The notes under the pieces are model-generated. The model was not told the origin of the DNA. It worked only from the letters and a program-made list of their open reading frames with translations, and did no database searches. Both the position numbers and the translations under genes were made by a program. DNA of 64,000 nt from Takakia lepidozioides. Taxonomy: Eukaryota > Streptophyta > Takakiopsida > Takakiales > Takakiaceae. The stretch is from the NCBI GenBank assembly GCA_030704615.1, contig CM060733.1:11038001-11102000 (forward strand), given 5' to 3'. Positions 55,601-64,000 of this stretch are shown in pieces (position 1 is the first letter of the stretch; every line of letters begins with the position of its first letter).

Positions 55601-58600
55601 GACAATTACTGAAATAGATGGTCGTCGAAGATCACCACAGTTGTTAAATCCTCCCTAGTATGTGGGCACTTTAGGATTTTGCTACATGATTTTGTTTCGA
55701 GTCCAAAATATTAATCTACATAAAGGGTAAGAGTAGAGGTAAATCATTTACCCTTATCCTTATTAATCTGCCAAGTAAATCCGGGTAAATGATTTACCTA
55801 CACACCACTGTCGACCTTAACCTTAGACTAGGGTAGCCTATGCCGTTGCCCCAAGTGTCTAGTAGCAGCTAAGTCCAAGTGCAATCCCCTATCTATCCAC
55901 AGACCTTGGACTGTGGGAGATCTCTACCAGTCATTGTTCTAGGACAGCCCACTTTGCTATTTTCCATGAATGTCCAACACCGAAAAGTACTTGAAATTCA
56001 GTATCTCCCACACTGCAGGTCCCAAAATTACCTGGTGCACCCCTCCTCATCAAGGGCTGTCCAACGTTACCAAGCACCAGGGGCTCGGGCGGTGGTTTGG
56101 GAGATCTCAACGCTACAAAACAAAACAAACAAACTACCTTGCTTCATATATTGATCATGGGTTGCTCCCATAAAACTTGTTGGGAAGAGGTAGTTTCAAA
56201 ATTAACAACACAAAATATTGTACGAATATTATTATTGTTATTAAATTGCTTTGGATCAACTAGCCAAGTGGTCCCTTTGAAAAATAGAAAAAGAAAATCA
56301 TCATTTATCTTATATCATGGGTTGTTTCAATTACCCAATTCTTGCTGAAATTTATTGTCCATAAATTTCTTCATTAATTTTTATTATTATTAATATTATT
56401 ATTTTGAAAGGGGATGAAGCCCATCAAATTTATATGTTATTATTACTACTTCAGATCAACTTGGTCAAGTGGTCCTTAGTAAAAACCTTATATCATGGGC
56501 TCAAATTCCCATAAAACTTGCTAATAACATGTAGTTGTTTAAGAAGAAATTACTTCATTAGTTATATAGATTATTATGCAATTATAATAATTAACAGTAA
56601 AATCACTTCATAATTACTACATTCATAAAATATGTAATGTATTTTGTGCCTTGTTTCCCAATATTTCTTTCCTGTGGGAATTTAGTAGCCAGATTAATTC
56701 TCGAAACTTCATTCTCAGAATTTTGATTCCCCAACATATAGCCTGTGTCAGCCAAAAAAACTCAACGAGTTCCTTACAAAATTCTTTTTATCATATCAAC
56801 AGTCAAGCTTTTGACCCACTGTTCTTTTGTTGGTCAGATTTTCCTTCTACATAACAAAGAAGAAGCATGAAACAAAAGAAAAAACATCCATAAATTTTGG
56901 TGTGTCCAAGTTCTCGCACCTTCCAATTAAATGGAAGGCAGAAGTCCAGTGACACCATGTGTTATGTCTGCTTCGAGAAAAGTAGTTCATGGCGGCAGTG
57001 GTTGATGTAACATACTCAACTAATTGTTAGGTGTTGAGCGTAAATTCAGCATATCTTTCCCCCCTCCTCTTTCTACTACTAGGTAGGGGGCATGGTTGCT
57101 AGGGGCTCCAACATATTCATTGGCATTTGGTCAGGCTGGGGATCCTAAAACATGTCATTGAAATGGCCTTGTCGGAAAAATAAACCCCTTTCTAAGTTGA
57201 GTATCCTTCCTCTTAAGGTTATAAATAGTGTTGTATGGATAACTTTCTAAATTTCTTACTTATCCCCCAGGTCAGGATAAGTAATTTAGAAGATTGTTTT
57301 TCCTCCAGATAAGGATAAATGATTTTTCTCCTCTGATCACTAATAGCATAATAATATATGAGAAGGAAGCGTAAATTATGGTGTAAATTATGGTATATAT
57401 ACATATTTGCTGGGTCCTGACCTCGTCCCAGACACCATCTCAAATTCTAATCACATAGATTTTTTAGTTTTGTTTTTATTTTCTTGGGAAAGGGGATAGA
57501 AACCCTGAAATTTTATAGCAAGGGACTAAAAGCCCAAGGAGTACAATGAGGAAAAATAACCTCTGAGTTGGGTGCCATAGAGGCTGATCCAGGAAGACAC
57601 CGCCTCGTGACCAAAGCTATGCAGGGATGAGGATGAGGATGAAATTGAAAAGAAGTTAGAATGCCCGAGGATCCAGCAACATGAAACCAAGAAGGGCACT
57701 AAGAGCCAGTAAGTTAGCTTCCGCGCTTCTTTTCGTAAGGCTCAAAAGACAAATGAGTTCTAGATCTAGTTTTCCTAGGAGAGCGCCAATTCACTTCGGA
57801 CTCCTCAGCCGGGGAAAGATGGGCACTAAAGGAGCTCCCAGCCTGATGAGATGGTGTTATTAACGTTGTTACTCACCCGGCTACAAGTCGTTAAGAAAAT
57901 TGTCCATGTAATAAACAACAAACTGTACTGTCTTATAGGGCCTACTATTCCTTGTACCTTTTTTAAAAAAGGTGAACAGGGGACAGAGGCCCTGGATTAA
58001 TTTTATGAAGTTTATTTCCGGGAAAAAAATTAAAACCCCTGAAACTTACAAAGGGGAACCTATTGTCAGGTGACTGGTCATTTTAATTGCTATTTTTTAA
58101 TGAAAGGGAGATGGGGCTCAGCCTCAAGTAAATTGCAAAATAAAGGAAAAAATAACCCTTGAAGGCTTACATAAGATGGGACAACAACCTATAACTGCCC
58201 AACTTACCTGGCAAAAAACGTTTGGATGTGGGATCAAGAGTGAATGTGTAGTCATTCAATACAAATTGGGCTCAATTTTTTTGATTAAATGACCGCAAAG
58301 ATTTGGTGGCTCAGCCATTACATCCTATGTGGCCAAATCCCAGGGGTACCATTGGTACCTCTATAGCCCGGCAACGACACCTGTTTTTCTTATAGGGCCC
58401 ACCCCCCAAAGGGAGCAGTAGCCGCAAAGTGAAGTGGCTCTTAGTTACGTCGGCTTCGGCCGGAGTCTTCTCTCTATGTGGCCAAATCTTTGGGTTGCCT
58501 ACATGTTACACGACGAGCATTCCTAAGGTCTATTATCCTCTCATCCACAGTCAAATTTTTAATTCGGAGGTCGAGCGGACACATTGCTAACCCGCCGGCT

Positions 58601-58900
58601 TCCCGAGAATCGGTGCGCTGTGACAGGGTGGAAACAGATTGTTGATTCGGCTAGCCACACTCTAGTGAGCTTTTGTCCGCTTTGACCATTAATAGGACAC
58701 TAACCTACTAACCATGTACATTGGGAGGCTGATCGAACAACTACTTGTATGGAACAAAACAATTACATCTATGGACGAACAGCTCACCGGCTCACCATGT
58801 CCGCTAGTAATCCCAGTAATGTATGAATTAGTTGTCGTCTTCCGGGAGCTCAGGTTAGAGAATGCTTTCTATCAACTGCCCCTGATCACCATCTACAAGA
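52641..58900. other. AT-rich repeat DNA, no supported gene
   Basis: Two patches rich in GGGTCCGGGTT (54130-54300 and 54810-54935) bracket AT-rich DNA. A palindrome pair lies at 55738-55798. ATTATTATT-rich sequence lies at 56220-56450. Several blocks carry CCCTGAAA...AAACCCC-like text near 57490 and 58030, as in decayed LTR elements. Open frames are short (longest 148 codons, minus strand 54087-53641, mostly poly-A/T derived). Nothing can be assigned a function. Confidence 0.4.
55738..55798. repeat. Palindrome pair GGTAAATCATTTACC
   Basis: GGTAAATCATTTACCC (55738-55753) and its reverse complement GGGTAAATGATTTACC (55783-55798) face each other across 29 bp. Each is itself an odd palindrome. 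The stretch can form one long stem or two short ones. Origin unknown; it may be the fold-back end of a small DNA transposon. Confidence 0.7.
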
Positions 58901-59651
58901 TAGATGGATGAACATTCTCATCCACTATCAGTTTCGGAAGGAGTCGATTATTATTGAGCGCCATTAAGTAGCGCGCGGCGGGCTCCTTAGACCGCGCGGG
59001 CCAGCGTGGCTGCATCGTGGCCGTTGGAGACAGAGATGGGCTGAGTATCAGCAGCGAGTGAAATTAGCTGAAAATGGCGCTACCACGTGGCGTTCCTTGG
59101 TTGCTTGAGACCCGACCACCCTGGGGTGATACAGTCAACGGGCCTCTGTGACCCCTGCGAAGGGGTGAAACGGAACCCGGCGCTGCCCCCGGTGCGCGTA
59201 CTTGCTGTCTCACAGTCAGTCATCCTCCTCTCGTCGAGCCGTCTCTTTCTCTCTCTCGCGCGCTTCCTCGGACCTTGCTCCAAACACGGCGCGCATTTCA
59301 CCTCCTACATATATTGGAATCTGCAGAAGCATTAACGGCAATGCCTGTAGCCTACTCAAGACCAGAGGCGAGTCTGCGATGTGCTATGGCTGCTGCATTC
59401 TGAATGCTGAGCCTGTTTCACTTATGCTTTCACCTTGCGTGGGGCGGGGGATGGCTTGCAAGCTCTAACCAGCCCCCGTCACTTGCATGCCCTTGCTCTG
59501 CCGGACTGATTCTGGAGTCTAGTCTACTGCTGTCGTTGCAGTTTGGTGGTGACTCTGGGGGAGCGCAGGCAGCAGAGACACGGTAGTGAGGAGTGATCTG
59601 CTGACAAGAAAGCTCCCCCAGAGGTGGACTTGTGGAAGCTGCCGCGGGCTG
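58901..59651 (+). promoter_or_regulatory. GC-rich upstream region and 5' UTR of RBOH
   Basis: Composition changes from AT-rich to GC-rich at about 58960. A CT-rich leader (CTCTTTCTCTCTCTCGCGCGC, about 59240-59262) and TACATATATTGG near 59306 precede the gene. The exact start of transcription cannot be set, and short upstream ATGs exist, so a 5' UTR intron is possible. Confidence 0.4.
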
Positions 59652-62600
59652 ATGAAGGGGTCAGGGATGGCTGAAGTGGGAATAGAGCTTGGTATAGAGT
59701 TTAGCATGCCCGGGAGCAGTAGTGCGTCCATTCCTATACAATGGCAGCTTAAGGATGTAGTAGGGGCAGCTAATCAAGCAGATGCCATGGGGCACACTAT
59801 GCTCGAAGTGATGGTGGATGTGAACAAGGATTCAGTCACCTTGCGTAGTGTCACGCCTGCTGGCCCTGGTATCCATGACCCGGCTATCGGGGCGCTGAGT
59901 GAGACATGGGATAGGAGTTACGATGCAAGTATAATGTCGGATGGATGGAAAAAATCTAGCTCTTTTCGCGATTCTTTGAGGCGCTCTGCATCACGCGTCA
60001 AGCAATTCTCACAGGAGTTAGCTCGATTGCCTCGCAATGCTTCCCGGGTTCAGTCTGTGAGCCTACTCTCCCCGGACAACGATAGTGTATTATCTGTTCC
60101 TTCTGATACTCAACCTACACCTAGTACCAGTGGTGGGCCAGCACCTCGTCAAAATGTGTCCATTAGTAGATCTGTGTCAGGAGCTGAGCATGCATTGGAA
60201 GGACTGCGCTTCATAAGCAAAGCAACCTCAACTGCCGATCGAAAGAGCCTTTGGGAAGCTGCTGAAGCACGGTTTCATAAGCTGGCATCAGCTGACCACT
60301 TACTTCCACGGTCTCATTTTGCTGAATGCATAGGTCAGCTATCTGCACGTTGTCCGCAGGTTCCATAATGTTCCAGCTCTTCCTGATATGCTGCAATCGC
60401 GTCCTGCTGTGTTAAGGCTCTTAAGCTGCCATGCCAACGGAAGTTCACCTCATAGTCCATTGATGCTAGCAGTTGGCATGATTACTGGCTGGGGTCGAAG
60501 GGTCGTTAATCGACAGCTATTGTGTGATGCCTCCTGTGCAGGAATGAAGGATTCGAAAGAGTTTGCAAATGAGCTTTTTGATGCACTTGTACGAAGGAAA
60601 GGTCAAAAAGTGCAAAGTATTTCGAAGGAGGAGCTCTACGAATACTGGTTGCAGATTACTGACAAGAATTTCGATTCACGCATGCAAATCTTCTTTGACC
60701 TGTAAGCGTCTGATGATCGGTTTCACTGAGGAACCTCTTGTTTCCTGGCTTCCATTCAGCGGTTGGCACTCGATCAACCTATTAACTGAGGTGCTTGTCT
60801 ACGCAGGTGTGACAAGGATGCAGATGGTCGGATATCCGGGGAAGAAGTGAAAGAGGTCAGCTCAAAAGTTTGGACTCCCTTCCTCCCTGGGAAAAATTGA
60901 AATGGAAAATACTGCAGTCACACGTCAAGACTGTGACAACCTGCTGAACTTGATGGGCTGAAATGCTAGTTTCCGAGATGTCGTAGGGATCCTTGACGTA
61001 ATCAAGGTGCTGAAATCTGCGACATCGACTCAAGTTTGCTGCCTAACACCAAAGTGGACTTCCTTGGCATTTTCAGGTGATCATGTTGAGTGCATCGGCG
61101 AACAAGCTTTCAAAACTGAAAGAGCAGGCCCAGGAGTACGCAGCATTGATTATGGAAGAACTCGATGTAGATCGCATGGGCTACATTGAGGTGACTACGT
61201 GTCCTCACAGTAGGACGCTTTTTTTTGCATCCGATCTTGCGTCCACCATATGTCCTGTTAATATTAGTTGCAGAAAACAGCATTCTGCGTCACTACAACT
61301 GATGCGCTGCCGTGTCTTTGCAGCTATCGCAATTAGAGAGTTTAATGCGAGGATCAGTCACTGTAGTTGGAAGGGAGTCCATTTTGCAATACAGTCAGGG
61401 CCTGATTCCCCAATCACAGAGCAGTCGCTCGCCGAAATACCTGGAGAGGAGTAAATACTTCTTCCTCGACAATTGGAAACGGCTCTGGATCATTGGCCTG
61501 TGGTTAGCAGTCATGGCAGGTCTCTTTATCTGGAAATTTATCCAATACAGGCACAGGAATGGATTCGCTATCATGGGATACTGTGTGTGTACGGCAAAAG
61601 GCGCAGCAGAGACCTTGAAACTCAACATGGCCCTGATCCTGCTGCCTGTTTGTCGCAATACAATAACTTGGCTTCGCTCAACCAGGATAGGATCATTCGT
61701 CCCATTTGATGACAACCTCAATTTCCATAAGGCAAGTTTGTGCGACGATCCATCCTTACAGCTGGTTGTGAAGCGCTAGAAATTGTCAATGGTTTCTCCT
61801 CAATCCATATTGTTAGTAAGTCTCTAGACTCTGGAGGAAATTGAATCAGTCTCTGATGAGTGAGGATGTGTGGATGGCAATGTTTTGATTGTGCAGGTCA
61901 TTGCAGGGGCTATTGCAGTGGGAATTGTTCTGCATGCGCTTTTACATATTTCATGTGACTTCCCTAGGATATCCAGTGCCCCTTATGATAAATTTGACAG
62001 TGCGATAGGAGACGACTTTGGTCATATACAACCGACTTATGCAGACATTGTAAATACCCCCGTAGGGATTACTGGAATTAGCATGGTGATCCTTATGTCC
62101 ATAGCCTTTTTGCTTGCCACTCACTGGTTTCGGAGGAATCTGGTCAAGCTCCCATGGCCATTCCACAGAATGACAGGCTTCAACGCATTTTGGTACTCCC
62201 ACCATCTATTTGCAATAGTCTATGTGCTACTCATGCTGCACTCGTTCTACCTCCTCCTCGAACAGTCATGGATACAGAAAACTGTAAGTAACACCTTTCT
62301 CGTTTCCAATGTTGGATGACTGATGCCTGTTAAGCTCCTTGTACAGAGAGGCTGCTATGCCAGGTGGTAGTCCTGATTGTTTTGCGTGTTTTCCTTTTGC
62401 CAGCCTACGATGTTTGGGTGGCTGTTGTGGCTCTTGTATGCCATCTCTAACTGTAAGTTCATGCCTGCAGACATGGATGTACCTGGGTGTCCCCTTGCTT
62501 CTCTATGCGGGTGAACGTACTTTGCGTTCATTACGAGCTGGTCATTATAAGGTTGATGTCGTGAAGGTATGCATCAATGTATCCCTGTTTGTGATGCGAC

Positions 62601-63914
62601 TCAAGAACTAGAAGCATCTCCAGATGTCAGGATCTGAAACTGGCTCTTTATTGGGTGCACAGGCGGCGATATATCCAGGCAATGTACTAGCAATCCATAT
62701 GACCAAGCCGGAAGGGTTCAAGTACAAAAGTGGGATGTACCTGTTTCTTCAATGTCCAGAGCTGTCACCGTTTGAGTGGTGCGTTCCTCAAACGCCGGGC
62801 TCATTTCTACATATCTATGCTCATTCTGAGAGGATTCAACTGGGGAATCTTTGCTTGATTGTAGTATTCCTGACCTATGATATCAGTCTTGCTTTCTCAG
62901 TAATGTTTTACAGATAAATGTATCCTTTGGTTTGTGGAGCTTGAAATAGTATAAACATAAGCCCTAACTGTCCCCTATCCTGACAAACATGCAGGCATCC
63001 TTTTTCAATCACATCAGCCCCTGGAGATCCTTTCTTGAGTGTTCACATCCGCACCTTGGGAGACTGGACAGAAGAAATGAGGAGAATATTCTCAGAGGTA
63101 GACACTTGTACAATCTCACAATCTCACAGTTTTATGTACATGTGCTAATTACCTTTTGTTGTCCAAGCAAGCAAGCTGACTCTCCCTTCCTCACCAAGAT
63201 GTACTTGGCTCATGGTGCTCTATTGACCAGGCATGTGGTGGTCGGATGCGCCTGCAAACTGTCAACAATTTTGGTCTGAGTGGAGAGTTGACCTTGGCTG
63301 CAAGGTAGCTCTTTGCCCTCACCTTTTGTATTGATAGTGTTCAATTTTCCTCGTATCAGACTTCCTGCTTGCAACATGGTTGCGCATCGATGGACTGTTA
63401 TTGTTCAACTTCCAATTCCAAACAGCAGCTGACCATAAGGGATTGATTGTTGGCAGGTTCCCAAGGCTGTGCATTGATGGACCATATGGAGCACCTGCGC
63501 AAGATTATTTGAAGTATGATGTGCTGCTGCTTGTGGGACTTGGCATAGGGGCTACTCCGTTCATCAGCATACTCAAAGACTTGCTCAATCATATCAAAGT
63601 GGGCGAACCTGTATGTGATTATTGGAAGGCTTCCTTATTCAGTTTTTGACAGTATAGCGGTGGATTGATGGTAGATTCTGCAGGTTTCGGAAGTATGGCA
63701 AACCTCTGACATTGAGGCACTGATTAGTGAGATTGGTTTGTTATTTGTGAAGGATGCCACTCCGGATTTACGCTCACCATCAGAAAGTCCACGAAGGAAG
63801 GCTAGGAAATCTAGGGGCACGACCAATGCCTACTTCTACTGGGTCACGAGGGAGCAGGGATCCTTTGATTGGTTCAGAGGAGTAATGAGAGAGGTTGAGG
63901 AGATGGATAATAAG
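59652..63914 (+). CDS. RBOH: Respiratory burst oxidase homologue (plant NADPH oxidase), 3' end outside window
   Basis: A plasma-membrane NADPH oxidase that passes electrons from cytosolic NADPH through FAD and two haems to extracellular oxygen, producing superoxide. Exons: 59652-60333, 60542-60701, 60807-60855, 61077-61190, 61324-61731, 61897-62283, 62471-62566, 62663-62778, 62995-63097, 63231-63304, 63457-63610 and 63684-63914, giving 858 codons with all phases closing. N-terminal regulatory part with [13 protein letters not shown] and [14 protein letters not shown]-hand [12 protein letters not shown] (about residue 283); second, degenerate EF-hand [11 protein letters not shown]; ferric-reductase core ([70 protein letters not shown]); FAD site [16 protein letters not shown] sites [11 protein letters not shown] and [11 protein letters not shown]; then [18 protein letters not shown]. 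The last roughly 100 residues are missing because the window ends. The NADPH-domain loop encoded by exon 10 is short and divergent. Intron 5 has a GC donor. Start: 59652, with 59667 as alternative. Confidence 0.94.
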
Positions 63915-64000
63915 GTACCCAGGCTCCCTTTCTTTGTCAATTTTCATAGCACATAGTCCTGGCACCTCGTGTCACATGGGATGTTCATTCAGACTTCTCC
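63915..64000 (+). other. RBOH intron, cut by the window end
   Basis: Begins with the GTACCC donor after exon 12 (DNK). The exon expected to encode the GVIELHNY-type segment does not start before position 64000. Confidence 0.7.

Noticed and set aside
58714-58911. 65-codon ORF before RBOH (MYIGRLIEQLLVWNK...)
   Set aside because: No homology recognised and too short to support; it is not in phase with, or spliced to, the RBOH exons.

Overview
The window is nuclear DNA of a land plant. It carries spliced genes with GT-AG introns for plant-specific proteins: an OEP16 channel, an organellar TypA/BipA-type GTPase, SNI1, and a respiratory burst oxidase (RBOH). The introns are long and repeat-filled, and the proteins align along their whole length but diverge clearly from angiosperm members as I remember them. 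A non-seed plant (fern or lycophyte type) is my inference, not something the sequence proves.

Layout. 0.4-1.6 kb is a GGTTACA-type minisatellite. 1.6-9.5 kb has no intact gene but holds minus-strand gene fragments: an eIF3d fragment with an in-frame stop, next to exons resembling an EH-domain protein. 9.5-10.6 kb is a decayed reverse transcriptase. 12.37-13.62 kb is a five-exon OEP16 gene. It is followed by diverged direct repeats and a frameshifted EF-hand (CML21-like) fragment. 15.1-16.2 kb is a two-exon, membrane-anchored methyltransferase on the minus strand. 16.9-31.05 kb is a 19-exon TypA-like GTPase on the minus strand whose fifth intron holds a 4-kb LINE. 31.3-36.8 kb is SNI1, head-to-head with the GTPase across about 280 bp that contain an E2F-type site and a telo-box. 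36.8-40.7 kb has no recognised gene. 40.8-43.1 kb is an uncharacterised plus-strand gene, and just downstream sits a second, 5'-truncated copy of the LINE (43.3-46.3 kb). 46.5-58.9 kb is mostly unrecognised, AT-rich or repeat DNA with one 197-residue ORF. 59.65 kb to the window end is an RBOH gene whose last exons lie outside the window.

Exon-intron models were built by hand: consensus splice sites were chosen so that phases join and the spliced frame continues the family sequence. The OEP16, GTPase and RBOH models close perfectly in phase. SNI1 closes too, except for one optional exon.

The most unusual content is the LINE family. At least five insertions (two large, several 66-155 bp 3' ends) sit in (CT)n tracts. 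Most have recognisable target-site duplications that include CT repeats. New copies have landed on the tract left by older ones, giving stacked 3' ends. ORF2 runs to within a few bases of the 3' terminus, so there is essentially no 3' UTR or poly(A). The long copy begins with about 140-bp tandem monomers.
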